Assembly (NCBI GenBank): GCA_023522315.1
Contig: JAHCSU010000633.1
Span: forward strand, 1-40,884
From: Nostoc sp. CCCryo 231-06
GTDB taxonomy: Bacteria > Cyanobacteriota > Cyanobacteriia > Cyanobacteriales > Nostocaceae
Reading direction: 5' to 3'
Length of the DNA: 40,884 nucleotides
Shown: piece after piece, positions 17,560 through 26,843 of the stretch
Position numbering within the stretch: position 1 is the stretch's first letter
Layout: each line of letters begins with the position of its first letter
Made by a program: the position numbers and the translations under genes
Notes under the pieces: model-generated
Told to the model about the DNA's origin: nothing
The model's input: the letters and a program-made list of their open reading frames with translations, nothing else
Databases searched by the model: none

Positions 17560-18835
17560 TCCTATTGTAAATTGGTGGCGAAGTCAGCAGTTAAAATTAT
17601 CTTTAAAACGCGGGGATATCCGACGTGCTGTGCAACTATTGCAAGAGATTCAAAAATCAGGTGCAACATTCTCATGGTTAGAAAAACTATTTAGAGATAA
17701 ACTTCAACTTGAACGTTATTCCCAAGAATACAAACGAGAAACAGAAACTTTAACTAAACAACTAAAAGAAGTATCCCAGCAAAAAGATAATCTCATATTA
17801 ATCCCAGATGAGGAATTTGTTAAATATATCTACAAGATTTTTAATTTAATACAACACGATGAATATAAACTGCAATCTACTGGCATTGATGAACGTATAT
17901 TTGATGATTTGGAATCAAGGCTAGTTGAATATCTCAAAGAAGAATTTAGTAAGAATCCTGATAAACAGTTATTTATTAAGCTAGAAGACGCTGTTGAGGA
18001 TATTAATAACTTAAAAATTGGACAAGACCCGGACTACCATTTTAGTCTAAGTCCTCATGTCTACTTTATGAAGTATTTTTTAGAAAATGTATATTGCACA
18101 TATTTAGCTTGGTTTCTCATTTACCAGGATGCTTTACTACCAAGTAAGGTTAATATCCTTGATATTGCAGCAGGCCCAGGAACAGTTGCTTATGGTTTAG
18201 CTTTATTTCTCCAAAGTAGTAGCGGTTTTTTTGATATCCCGCAAATGCACATATCCTACTACTCTTTAGAAAAACAAGATGCCTTCCAGTTTCGTGGACT
18301 TCAGTTTTGGCGACGATATATAGAGTCGCGTCTAACCACAGTGAATGCTTACTTCCGCTTTGTTACTACTGATCTTTTTGCTTGGAAAACTCAATCGAAT
18401 AATCTCCCAAAAGACTTTTTCGACTTTATCGTAATTTCCCACTGTTTCTTTTTAGATCCAGCTAAGAGGCTTGAAGCTAATAATACTTACAAGCAAATAT
18501 TTGCTACTAGCTTAAAAAAATTAGGTTATGTTCTGCTAATTGCGCAAGATAAAAAGTTATTCAAAGTTTACGATGTTCACCAAGTCGAAAACCAAGAGCA
18601 AGAAAAAAATATAGTACAGAAATTTCTGGGAGAACTTGGATTAGAATTAGTCTGGTATAAATATCTAACCTCAACAGGTTCAAGAAAATCTTTGCCCAGT
18701 GGTGAATTTGGGAAGTTTGCTCAAGAAAAATTACCCAAACAGATGTATATGAATCCAATACTCAAACAGTATTTTGGTCAGAAGTATCAATCATGCTATA
18801 CATTAGATGATTATGTAATTTTGGCAAAAAAATAA
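17552..18835 (+). CDS. Methyltransferase-like protein coupled to the radical SAM gene
   Basis: A 427-residue protein. The N-terminal 80 residues are basic and helical with a coiled-coil look (QEYKRETETLTKQLKEVSQQ). The central region from about residue 160 looks like a class I SAM-dependent methyltransferase: motif I at residues 201-212 (VNILDIAAGPGTVAYG) and a post-motif acidic stretch DFFDFIVISHCFFLDPAKR near residues 290-310. The C-terminus (LTSTGSRKSLPSGEFGKFAQ to YTLDDYVILAKK) is unrecognised. TTG 17546 is an alternative start, but ATG 17552 overlaps the previous stop and is preferred. It probably acts with the radical SAM protein on one substrate; neither the substrate nor any methyl transfer is shown. 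Confidence 0.65.
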   Translation: MNNPIVNWWRSQQLKLSLKRGDIRRAVQLLQEIQKSGATFSWLEKLFRDKLQLERYSQEYKRETETLTKQLKEVSQQKDNLILIPDEEFVKYIYKIFNLIQHDEYKLQSTGIDERIFDDLESRLVEYLKEEFSKNPDKQLFIKLEDAVEDINNLKIGQDPDYHFSLSPHVYFMKYFLENVYCTYLAWFLIYQDALLPSKVNILDIAAGPGTVAYGLALFLQSSSGFFDIPQMHISYYSLEKQDAFQFRGLQFWRRYIESRLTTVNAYFRFVTTDLFAWKTQSNNLPKDFFDFIVISHCFFLDPAKRLEANNTYKQIFATSLKKLGYVLLIAQDKKLFKVYDVHQVENQEQEKNIVQKFLGELGLELVWYKYLTSTGSRKSLPSGEFGKFAQEKLPKQMYMNPILKQYFGQKYQSCYTLDDYVILAKK

Positions 18836-18900
18836 TCATAAATTGCAGGTAAAGCATTAAATAAATATAAGGTATCTGAACTTTAATCTTGAATTTATAA

Positions 18901-19740
18901 ATGGACTGCAACTCACAAATAGGAGAAGGCTGGCATGGCAAACTTAATTTAGTCTATGCCGATCGCCAAGGTGGAACCCAGTTAATTTACGATCGCCACC
19001 AAGCGCCCCTGAAGGTACAACGCCCTTTTTACCCAGAAGGGGAAAAAGTTTGTCATAGCGTCATTTTACATACAGCTGGGGGAATGGTGGGAGGCGATCG
19101 CTTATCGTCTAACATCCACCTCCAACCCCAAGCCCAAGCCTTAATCACCACGGCTGCTGCAAGCAAAATATATCGCAGCAATGGCTTGCAAGCTAGACAA
19201 ACCATCAAAATACAAGTTGACGCTGGTGCTTGTTTAGAATGGTTGCCACAAGAGACAATTTTATTTAACGGTGCGATTTATCGGCAAGATTTACGGGTAG
19301 AATTAGCAACCGGGGGGAGTTGGTTAGGCTGGGAAATTACCCGATTTGGTCGCAGTGCTAGAGGAGAGAAGTTTTATCTTGGAGAATTGCGATCGCACAC
19401 GGAAATTTGGCAACAAGGTGTTCCTTTATGGATTGATCGGCAATGGTTACGGGGTAGCGAAGACATTTTTCACAGTCCCCACGGCTTGGCAGGAAAACCA
19501 ATTGTAGGTAGTCTAGTTTGGGTTGGTGGTGCAGTTTCAACAGAAATTGTCGAAAAAGCGCGAAATTTGTGGAATGGTGTTGGAGAAGCTGGTGTTAGCC
19601 GATTACAACATGGATTATTGTGTCGATATCGTGGTTCTTCTACATCTGAGGTGAGAAACTGGTTTATTCATGTTTGGCAATTACTGCGAGTTTCTTTTTT
19701 GAATTGTGGTAATTGTATACCAAGAGTGTGGCAGATTTGA
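18901..19740 (+). CDS. ureD: Urease accessory protein UreD
   Basis: A 279-residue UreD/UreH, the scaffold that with UreF and UreG loads nickel into the urease apoenzyme. Family features are [47 protein letters not shown] and the end [19 protein letters not shown]. The length is normal. It leads the ureD-ureA-ureB-ureC cluster on the plus strand. Confidence 0.95.
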   Translation: MDCNSQIGEGWHGKLNLVYADRQGGTQLIYDRHQAPLKVQRPFYPEGEKVCHSVILHTAGGMVGGDRLSSNIHLQPQAQALITTAAASKIYRSNGLQARQTIKIQVDAGACLEWLPQETILFNGAIYRQDLRVELATGGSWLGWEITRFGRSARGEKFYLGELRSHTEIWQQGVPLWIDRQWLRGSEDIFHSPHGLAGKPIVGSLVWVGGAVSTEIVEKARNLWNGVGEAGVSRLQHGLLCRYRGSSTSEVRNWFIHVWQLLRVSFLNCGNCIPRVWQI

Positions 19741-19767
19741 ACCGCAGAGGCGCAGAGAACACAGAGG
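19741..19767. repeat. GCAGAGGCGCAGAG-type repeat in the ureD-ureA spacer
   Basis: ACCGCAGAGGCGCAGAGAAC followed by ACAGAGG fills most of the 38-bp gap directly after the ureD stop. It belongs to the widespread 'gcagaggcgcagag' intergenic repeat family of Nostocales; a related inverted sequence occurs at 34064-34105. Its 3' end contributes to the AGGAGG (19765-19770) that is the ribosome-binding site of ureA. Confidence 0.65.
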
Positions 19768-19778
19768 AGGAAGTACGA

Positions 19779-20081
19779 ATGCAACTTACGCCGCAGGAAA
19801 AAGATAAGCTATTAATTTTTACTGCTGCTTTATTAGCAGAAAGACGTAAAGGAAGGGGTTTAAAACTAAATTATCCTGAAGCGATCGCTTATATTTCTGC
19901 TGCTATTTTAGAAGGGGCGAGAGATGGGCAAACTGTAGCTGAATTGATGAGTTATGGTACAACTTTATTAACGCGGGATGATGTCATGGAAGGGATATCA
20001 GAAATGGTGCATGATGTGCAGGTGGAAGCTACTTTTCCTGATAGCACAAAGTTAGTGACAGTACATAATCCAATTCGTTAA
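19779..20081 (+). CDS. ureA: Urease subunit gamma
   Basis: A 100-residue Ure[57 protein letters not shown], then [20 protein letters not shown]. With UreB and UreC it forms the urease trimer that hydrolyses urea to ammonia and carbamate. The start at 19779 follows AGGAGG by eight bases. The upstream in-frame extension to 19713 is made of repeat sequence and is rejected. A broken, unrelated gene separates it from ureB. Confidence 0.96.
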   Translation: MQLTPQEKDKLLIFTAALLAERRKGRGLKLNYPEAIAYISAAILEGARDGQTVAELMSYGTTLLTRDDVMEGISEMVHDVQVEATFPDSTKLVTVHNPIR

Positions 20082-20139
20082 TTAATCTCAAGTTAGGTGC
20101 AAGAGAATAATCATCATAAATAATAAGTAGTAGAGGAAT

Positions 20140-20931
20140 ATGACTCAAGAAAATGAGGAAAAATATCAAAAATTAGAAGAAATATTAACCAGGCTGGAAA
20201 AGTTAGAATTACATTCACAGCAGAAAAAATCGAAGTTATCACAGACGCTATAAGTTTTAGAAAAACTTTTACTCCCGCTTACGCTTGGCATACTGGCTTT
20301 TGTAACCAATAAAGCATCTGTTGACATTTCAAAGGATCAATTTCGGCTTGCAGACAAACAGTCAAGAGAACAATTGGAAAGACAAAAAGAAGAAAATAGA
20401 ACTAATGTACAACAGAAATATATTGAACTGTTTTATGAAGATATCAAAAGTGATAATCATAAAACGCAAATAAAAGCTTTGTCACTTTTGACCTTAATGG
20501 ACTTGGAGGTAGGTAAGAAAATAGCGGACTGGGTTAATACACTAAAATCGACTACTCCTGAAGTGAGAAAACAAGCGGGTATTGTCAGTGTAGATATTAA
20601 TAAATTTGGGAGATTAAATACTTATAAAATAAATATTTATCCTCAAACTAACAGACAAGATTTGCTAGAAACAGCAAATCAAATTAAGACCAAGCTGATA
20701 GAATATGGTTTTCGTCCAGAACAAGTAAATGTTAAACAAGAAACAGAATCATTTTTTGAACGATTAGGAAAACCCAAGGGTTATGAAATTCGTTATGATT
20801 TAGGGAACGAAGAGGAAGAAGCAAATAAACTAGAAAGTATTTTTAAGGAGGTTTATCCATCACAGAATTTTATTAAACTTCCGATTGGTAGCAACTCACG
20901 AAATAGTATATCTATATTTATTGGCTCATAA
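20140..20931 (+). pseudogene. Membrane-anchored hypothetical protein with a premature stop, inside the urease cluster
   Basis: An ATG at 20140 opens MTQENEEKYQKLEEILTRLE..., a coiled coil that stops at TAA 20251-20253. The same frame continues without a break: VLEKLLLPLTLGILAFVTNK (one likely membrane segment), then coiled coil (KQSREQLERQKEENR) and a soluble region to 20931. One substitution (TAA to CAA, for example) would restore a 263-residue protein. The second half, from TTG 20374, could still be translated as 185 residues. The C-terminal part (GIVSVDINKFGRLNTYKINI, then FRPEQVNVKQ and [20 protein letters not shown]) is not recognised. It has no link to urease function and looks like an insertion between ureA and ureB. 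Confidence 0.65.
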
Positions 20932-20941
20932 AAAGGTGAAC

Positions 20942-21247
20942 ATGATACCAGGAGAAATTATTACACCAGCAGGTGAAATTGAACTAAATGTTGGTCGTCC
21001 AACGGTAAAATTGCAAGTGTCAAACACAGGCGATCGCCCCATACAAGTCGGTTCCCACTATCACTTTTATGAAGTTAACACCGCCTTAAATTTTGACAGA
21101 GAACAAGCGCGAGGAATGCGCCTCGATATCCCCGCAGGAACCGCAGTTCGCTTTGAACCAGGCGACGAAAAAGAAGTAACTTTAGTCTCCTTAGTTGGTA
21201 TTCGCCAAGTCTACGGTTTCAACGCCAAAATTAACGGTTCTCTATAG
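20942..21247 (+). CDS. ureB: Urease subunit beta
   Basis: A 101-residue Ure[79 protein letters not shown]. This is the structural beta subunit of urease. The start is ATG 20942; the longer frame from 20885 overlaps the preceding broken gene. It is followed after two bases by the DUF1349 gene. Confidence 0.97.
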   Translation: MIPGEIITPAGEIELNVGRPTVKLQVSNTGDRPIQVGSHYHFYEVNTALNFDREQARGMRLDIPAGTAVRFEPGDEKEVTLVSLVGIRQVYGFNAKINGSL

Positions 21248-21249
21248 CT

Positions 21250-21792
21250 ATGAAAATGGAATGGTACAATGAACCGCCTGTTTGGGAAGTTAAAGATGAA
21301 GCGATCGCTATCACTTCCGACCCAAAAACAGATTTTTGGCGGGAAACTCACTACGGTTTTATTAGAGATAATGGTCACTTTTTTTATCAAAAGATTCAAG
21401 GTGACTTTATTGCTGGAGTGAAAATCAGCGGACAATATCAGGATTTATACGATCAAGCGGGCCTGATGGTACGTTTAGATGAGTTGAATTGGTTGAAATG
21501 TGGCATTGAATTCGTCAATGGCGTGCAACAAGTTAGCGCAGTAGTGACACGCAATTTCTCAGATTGGTCTGTTATTCCAATGCCGCAAAATCCGTCTGCA
21601 AGTTGGGTGCGTGTAACTCGACGCGGCACAGCAATAGAGGTGGAATACTCTTTGAATGGAACTGAATATACAATGCTGCGGCTCGCTTATTTGACTCCAG
21701 CAGAAACAGTAAGTGTAGGTGTAATGTGTGCCTCACCTGAAGGGAATGGTTTCCAGATGAGGTTTGAAAAATTCCAAATTCGCAGTTTGTGA
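21250..21792 (+). CDS. DUF1349 protein between ureB and ureC
   Basis: A 180-residue protein with the DUF1349 concanavalin-like fold. Matching stretches are WEVKDEAIAITSDPKTDFWR, HYGFIRDNGHFFY, YDQAGLMVRLDELNWLKCGI and WVRVTRRGTAIEVEYSLNG. Members are thought to be small carbohydrate-binding-like beta-sandwich proteins of unknown role. It starts two bases after ureB and ends nine bases before the ureC ATG, so it is co-transcribed with urease. ATG 21256 is an alternative start. No role in urease assembly is known to me. Confidence 0.85.
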   Translation: MKMEWYNEPPVWEVKDEAIAITSDPKTDFWRETHYGFIRDNGHFFYQKIQGDFIAGVKISGQYQDLYDQAGLMVRLDELNWLKCGIEFVNGVQQVSAVVTRNFSDWSVIPMPQNPSASWVRVTRRGTAIEVEYSLNGTEYTMLRLAYLTPAETVSVGVMCASPEGNGFQMRFEKFQIRSL

Positions 21793-21801
21793 GGAGTAGT
21801 T

Positions 21802-23517
21802 ATGAGTTACAGAATGGATCGCCGCGCTTACGCCGAAACCTATGGCCCAACAGTAGGCGATCGCATCCGACTTGCAGATACAGAATTATTTATTGAGGTT
21901 GAACAAGATTTCACCACCTACGGCGACGAAGTTAAATTTGGCGGCGGTAAAGTCATCCGCGACGGGATGGGACAATCCCCCATTTCTAACGCCGATGGTG
22001 CTGTTGATTTAGTCATTACTAATGCCTTAATTCTCGATTGGTGGGGTATTGTCAAAGCAGATATCGGCATTAAAGATGGCAAGATTTTCAAAATTGGTAA
22101 AGCCGGGAATCCTTATATTCAAGACAATGTGGATATTATTATCGGCCCCGGAACTGAAGCCTTAGCTGGTGAAGGAATGATCCTCACTGCTGGCGGTATT
22201 GATGCCCATATTCATTTTATTTGTCCTCAGCAGATTGAAGTTGCGATCGCTTCTGGGATTACTACGATGATTGGCGGCGGTACTGGGCCAGCTACAGGTA
22301 CAAATGCCACTACCTGCACCCCCGGCCCTTGGAACATTTACAGAATGCTGCAAGCTGCTGATGCTTTTCCCGTCAACTTAGGATTTTTGGGTAAAGGTAA
22401 CGCCAGTCAACCCCAAGGACTTGTAGAACAAGTAGCCGCCGGTGCAATGGGGTTAAAATTACATGAAGACTGGGGAACCACACCCGCAGCAATTGATACC
22501 TGCCTCAGTGTTGCCGATGCTTATGATGTGCAAGTAGCGATTCATACTGATACCCTGAATGAAGCCGGATTTGTGGAAGATACGATCGCTGCGTTTAAAA
22601 ATCGTACCATCCACACCTACCATACCGAAGGCGCAGGCGGCGGACACGCACCAGATATCATCAAAGTTTGCGGCCAAGCAAATGTTCTGCCATCTTCCAC
22701 CAACCCCACACGCCCTTACACCGTCAACACTTTAGATGAACACCTAGATATGTTGATGGTATGTCATCACCTCGATCCTGCGATCGCTGAAGATGTCGCT
22801 TTTGCTGAGTCTCGCATTCGCCGGGAAACCATTGCCGCCGAAGACATTTTGCACGACTTAGGCGCATTTAGCATGATTTCTTCCGACTCCCAGGCAATGG
22901 GAAGGGTAGGCGAAGTGATAATTCGCACCTGGCAGACATCTCACAAAATGAAGGTGCAACGGGGAACTCTTAACCCACAGGGAAATGAGCAAAGAGCAGA
23001 CAACTTTAGAGCAAAAAGGTATGTTGCAAAGTATACTATTAACCCAGCGATCGCTCATGGAATTGCTCAATATGTCGGTTCAGTGGAAGAGGGAAAATTA
23101 GCAGATTTATGTTTGTGGCGATCGGCATTTTTTGGCGTGAAACCAGAGATAGTTATTAAAGGCGGAATGATTGCATGGTCGCAAATGGGCGATGCTAACG
23201 CCAGTATTCCCACACCCCAACCAGTGTATATGCGACCGATGTTTGGTAGTTTTGCAGGGGCGCGTCATGCCACATCATTAACTTTTGTTTCGCAAGCAGC
23301 TTTAGAGAAGGAAATTCCTAGTCAGCTAGGTTTACAAAAGGCAGCAGTTGCAGTTTCTGGAACACGCCAATTGAGTAAGCGGGATATGAAGTTGAATGAT
23401 GCACTACCCGACATTGAAGTAGATCCAGAAACATACGAAGTAAGGGCAGATGGTGAGTTGCTGATTTGTGAACCTGCGACAGTTTTACCAATGGCGCAGA
23501 GGTACTTTTTGTTTTAA
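21802..23517 (+). CDS. ureC: Urease subunit alpha (catalytic)
   Basis: A 571-residue nickel urease catalytic subunit. All active-site residues are present and shifted by two relative to the Klebsiella numbering: His136 and His138 (DAHIHF), the carbamylated Lys219 (GLKLHEDWG), His221, His248 ([12 protein letters not shown]), His274 ([12 protein letters not shown]), flap Cys321 and His322 (VCHHLD), and Asp362 (SSDSQAMG). The end, [11 protein letters not shown], is complete. GGAG six bases before the ATG at 21802 supports the start. The gene closes the cluster here; ureE, ureF and ureG are not in this window. Confidence 0.98.
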   Translation: MSYRMDRRAYAETYGPTVGDRIRLADTELFIEVEQDFTTYGDEVKFGGGKVIRDGMGQSPISNADGAVDLVITNALILDWWGIVKADIGIKDGKIFKIGKAGNPYIQDNVDIIIGPGTEALAGEGMILTAGGIDAHIHFICPQQIEVAIASGITTMIGGGTGPATGTNATTCTPGPWNIYRMLQAADAFPVNLGFLGKGNASQPQGLVEQVAAGAMGLKLHEDWGTTPAAIDTCLSVADAYDVQVAIHTDTLNEAGFVEDTIAAFKNRTIHTYHTEGAGGGHAPDIIKVCGQANVLPSSTNPTRPYTVNTLDEHLDMLMVCHHLDPAIAEDVAFAESRIRRETIAAEDILHDLGAFSMISSDSQAMGRVGEVIIRTWQTSHKMKVQRGTLNPQGNEQRADNFRAKRYVAKYTINPAIAHGIAQYVGSVEEGKLADLCLWRSAFFGVKPEIVIKGGMIAWSQMGDANASIPTPQPVYMRPMFGSFAGARHATSLTFVSQAALEKEIPSQLGLQKAAVAVSGTRQLSKRDMKLNDALPDIEVDPETYEVRADGELLICEPATVLPMAQRYFLF

Positions 23518-23520
23518 TTC

Positions 23521-23745
23521 ATGACCGAGCAATTTACTGATTACGATAGTCCTTGGAAAAAAGTCATTGAGCTATATTTTCCCCGCTTTCTGGAATTCTT
23601 TTTCACCCAAGCTTATGCCGAAATCGACTGGACGCGACCCTATGAATTTCTGGACACAGAACTGCAACAGCTAGAACCGGATGCCGAAATTGGGCGGCGT
23701 TTGGTTGATAAAGTCGCAAAAGTTTGGGAGCGATCGCTAGGTTGA
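23521..23745 (+). pseudogene. N-terminal stub of an Rpn-family nuclease
   Basis: It begins 3 bp after ureC. It reads YDSPWKKVIELYFPRFLEFF, then FTQAYAEIDWTRPYEFLDTE and DAEIGRRLVDKVAKVWERSL, the N-terminal third of a common cyanobacterial Rpn / 'putative transposase' protein of about 300 residues. The frame ends after 74 residues, right after a HIP1 octamer (23730-23737), before the catalytic HIEVQ-type strand. A second HIP1 lies 26 bp on (23756-23763). A deletion between HIP1 copies could explain the truncation, but this is inferred. It is unlikely to have nuclease activity. Confidence 0.78.
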
Positions 23746-23940
23746 AGTTGAGGATGCGATCGCAAAGCTTGTGGCTATATCTAAAAAAGCTAAGTAAAGT
23801 AGTTTTTAAAACACATTTATATAAATTTCTTGGTAAACAATTTTTCTTCGGAGGAAGTTTACTTAAGAGAACTATCTAAAAAACTATACCAATAAACCAG
23901 TTTCCCTAAAATTTACTTTTACTCCGTACCTTGCATCTAT

Positions 23941-25077
23941 ATGACTTCACAATCTTCTCGCTCTGACAAAATTCTAGTTGTCGATGACTCTCCTGATAAC
24001 GTATTTTTGATCAAAACTATTTTGGAGGAAGAAGGTTACACGATTAGCACCGCAGAAAATGGTATCTCAGCCTTAGCAGAATTGAAAGCTTCTCCTTGTG
24101 ACTTGGTTCTGCTGGATCTGATGATGCCAGATATGGATGGGTACGAAGTCACCAAGCACATTCGTGGAGATATGAAATTGCCACAATATATCCCCATACT
24201 ACTGATCACTGCCCACGATGCGCCCAACGTCGCCCACGGATTAGACTTGGGTGCTGATGATTTTATCCGCAAACCTGTAACAGTAGATGAATTGCTGGCA
24301 CGAGTGCGATCGCTCCTGCGTTTGAAGCATAGTATGGATGAACGTGATGAAATTGCCCGCCAGCGAGAAGATTTTGTCTCCCGCCTCACCCACGATTTAC
24401 GCACTCCCTTGGTAGCCGCCGATCGCATGTTGGTGCTATTTCAGCAAGGAGCGTTGGGAGCATTATCATCGCAAATGCAGGAAGTAATCGCCATCATGGC
24501 GCGTAGCAATATCAACCTGCTTTCTATGGTCAATACCTTATTAGAAGTTTATCGCTTTGAAGCAGGTCGCAAAACTTTGGCATTTCAACCAGTTAATCTG
24601 GGCCAATTGCTCCCGGAGGTGATTGGAGAATTAGCACCTCTAGCTCAAGATAAAACACTGTCACTAAATTTAGATTTTACTGAAGAGTCAAACACAGTGA
24701 TGGGCGATCGCTTAGAATTACATCGTCTATTCACCAACCTCATAGGGAATGCGATCAAATTTACCGACTCTGGGTCTGTTACTATTCGTTTAACTTCTCA
24801 ACGCCAATTCGACAAAAGTAGTCAATCTCAGTTCTCTGGAAAATCCAATTCTGTTGAATATATTAGTATTGAGATAGCGGATACTGGCCCAGGTATTCCT
24901 GCTGAAGAACAAGCCACCATATTTGAACGATTTCGTCAAGGTAGCCACAAGAGTTCTGGTAGTGGCTTAGGACTCTACCTTGCTCGCCGAATTGTCGAGG
25001 CACATCAAGGCATTATTTTGCTAAATTCTGAGTTGGGCAAAGGGAGTGTATTTATTGTCCTTCTACCTACTAAATAA
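23941..25077 (+). CDS. Hybrid response regulator-histidine kinase
   Basis: A 378-residue cytoplasmic protein with a receiver domain first (residues 8-130; phospho-acceptor Asp59 in LLDLMMPDMDGY, Lys111 in IRKPVTVDEL). A HisKA dimerisation domain follows with the phospho-His151 in FVSRLTHDLRTPL. Then comes the HATPase domain with the N box (NLIGNAIKF), G1 box (ADTGPGIP), F box (FERFRQGS) and G2 box (GSGLGLYLA). No membrane segment or PAS/GAF sensor is present, so its input is presumably phosphorylation of its own receiver or a partner protein. There is no neighbouring regulator gene. Confidence 0.93.
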   Translation: MTSQSSRSDKILVVDDSPDNVFLIKTILEEEGYTISTAENGISALAELKASPCDLVLLDLMMPDMDGYEVTKHIRGDMKLPQYIPILLITAHDAPNVAHGLDLGADDFIRKPVTVDELLARVRSLLRLKHSMDERDEIARQREDFVSRLTHDLRTPLVAADRMLVLFQQGALGALSSQMQEVIAIMARSNINLLSMVNTLLEVYRFEAGRKTLAFQPVNLGQLLPEVIGELAPLAQDKTLSLNLDFTEESNTVMGDRLELHRLFTNLIGNAIKFTDSGSVTIRLTSQRQFDKSSQSQFSGKSNSVEYISIEIADTGPGIPAEEQATIFERFRQGSHKSSGSGLGLYLARRIVEAHQGIILLNSELGKGSVFIVLLPTK

Positions 25078-25263
25078 TGAGAAAATTAGCAATTATGAAT
25101 TATCGAATTTTTTATCATGATAATTCATGATTTATAACTTTATTACTCTATAACAAAATGTTCAAATAAATGTTTGAGGTAGAAAGTCTAAGAATTAACG
25201 AATCAAATATACTTACATAGGCAACGCTAACATTAAATAAATAGTTTTTTAGGGAACCAAACA

Positions 25264-26646
25264 ATGATTACCACTGAATTATCTAACGTTGGCAATATTA
25301 TCCAGAATCAGCGTGAGTTTTTTAATAGTGGCAAAACTAAAGATGTCACTTTTCGCATTGAGCAGCTTAAAAATCTCAAGCAAGCAATTATTGAGCATGA
25401 ACAGTCAATAGTCGAGGCATTACAAGCAGATTTACATAAGCCAGAAGTGGAGACTTACCTTACAGAAATCGGCGTCATCAAAGAAATAGATTATGCCATA
25501 AAACACCTCAAAAACTGGACTAAGCCCAAAAAAGCACCCGTTTCTTTTGATTTTTTTTCCTACTCAGCGAGAATTTATCCAGAACCATTAGGGGTTGTCT
25601 TAATTATTGGCCCTTGGAATTATCCATTTCAGTTAATTATCTCACCGTTAGTAGGTGCGATCGCAGCTGGGAATTGTGCAATTATCAAACCTTCAGAAAT
25701 TGCTTCTCATACGTCTGATGTCATTGCTAAGATTATTGCCAAACATTTTGACCCTGCTTATATTGCAGTGGTTGAAGGAGGCGTGGAAGCAAGTCAAAAA
25801 CTACTTGCAGAAAAGTTTGACCATATCTTTTTTACTGGTGGCACAGCCGTCGGCAAAATCATTATGGCAGCAGCAGCAAAATATCTCACACCAGTTACTT
25901 TAGAATTGGGTGGTAAAAGTCCTTGTATCGTAGATACTGACATTAATCTTGAACACACTGTCAGACGAATTACTTGGGGTAAATTTATTAATGCTGGACA
26001 AACATGTATCGCCCCTGACTATCTTTTAGTTAATAAAACAATCAAAAAAGATTTAATAGATGGGCTAGAAAAATGCGTAAAAGAATTTTATGGCGATAAT
26101 CCTATAACCAGTCCTGATTATGCCAGGATTATTAGTCAAAAGCACTTTGATAGATTGGTTAACTTTCTTAAAGATGGTGAAGTTATCATTGGTGGAGAAA
26201 CTCAACCTTCAGAGCGTTATATCGCCCCCACAGTGATTGATAATGTCTCCTTAGAAGATTCTATAATGCAGGAAGAAATTTTTGGCCCCATTCTACCCAT
26301 TATTGAATATACTGATATTGCAGAAGCGATCGCCTTGATTAACTCTAAGTCTAAACCCTTGGCGTTATACTTATTTTCTGAAAATAAAAATCTACAAAAT
26401 CGAGTTTTGCAGGAAACTTCCTCTGGTGGAGTCTGTATAAATGACACAGCAATGCAGTTTGGTGTCTCGTCTTTACCATTTGGTGGGGTGGGAGATAGCG
26501 GTATTGGCAACTATCATGGCAAAGCTAGTTTTGACACCTTTTCTCATAACAAAAGTGTATTGCAAAACTCTTTCTGGCTCGATTTAAAATGGCGATACGC
26601 TCCATATCAGGGCAAATTGCCTCTAATCAAGAAACTTTTGGGTTAA
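25264..26646 (+). CDS. ALDH3-like (fatty) aldehyde dehydrogenase
   Basis: A 460-residue NAD(P)-dependent aldehyde dehydrogenase that oxidises aldehydes to acids. Motifs are GVVLIIGPWNYPFQLIISPL, the cofactor loop FFTGGTAVGK, the general-base Glu in VTLELGGKSP, the catalytic Cys in INAGQTCIAPDYLL, and EEIFGPILPI. The missing N-terminal arm and short length place it near class 3 / fatty aldehyde dehydrogenases, which in cyanobacteria act on long-chain or carotenoid-derived aldehydes. The C-terminus, YQGKLPLIKKLLG, is basic and hydrophobic and may touch the membrane. It converges with the molybdoenzyme gene. Confidence 0.93.
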   Translation: MITTELSNVGNIIQNQREFFNSGKTKDVTFRIEQLKNLKQAIIEHEQSIVEALQADLHKPEVETYLTEIGVIKEIDYAIKHLKNWTKPKKAPVSFDFFSYSARIYPEPLGVVLIIGPWNYPFQLIISPLVGAIAAGNCAIIKPSEIASHTSDVIAKIIAKHFDPAYIAVVEGGVEASQKLLAEKFDHIFFTGGTAVGKIIMAAAAKYLTPVTLELGGKSPCIVDTDINLEHTVRRITWGKFINAGQTCIAPDYLLVNKTIKKDLIDGLEKCVKEFYGDNPITSPDYARIISQKHFDRLVNFLKDGEVIIGGETQPSERYIAPTVIDNVSLEDSIMQEEIFGPILPIIEYTDIAEAIALINSKSKPLALYLFSENKNLQNRVLQETSSGGVCINDTAMQFGVSSLPFGGVGDSGIGNYHGKASFDTFSHNKSVLQNSFWLDLKWRYAPYQGKLPLIKKLLG

Positions 26647-26661
26647 AAAAAGCCTACCCTG

Positions 26662-26788
26662 GCGAATGGAATTCGCGGCTATACGAGACTTTACCCACGG
26701 AGTTTGATGAAAATAATAGATCCCAAAAGAAGCGATAAATCGCCGTCTCTATGAAGGACTGATTATTGTAAAGACGGCGATTTATCGC
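26662..26788. terminator. Palindromes between convergent genes
   Basis: A small palindrome (GCGAAT-GGA-ATTCGC, 26662-26676) is followed by a long perfect inverted repeat. Its arms are GCGATAAATCGCCGTCT (26732-26748) and its complement (26772-26788), 17 bp each, with a 23-nt loop. Its position between two convergent genes suggests a bidirectional terminator, although the element also looks like a dispersed repeat. Confidence 0.6.
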
Positions 26789-26843
26789 GTCTATTATCGC
26801 GTCTCTTCCCTTAACCGAACAGTATTGGAATAACTCCTAACTA

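Noticed and set aside
20885..20941. Longer UreB start
   Set aside because: The extra residues are out of family and overlap the end of the preceding broken gene; [12 protein letters not shown] is the standard start.
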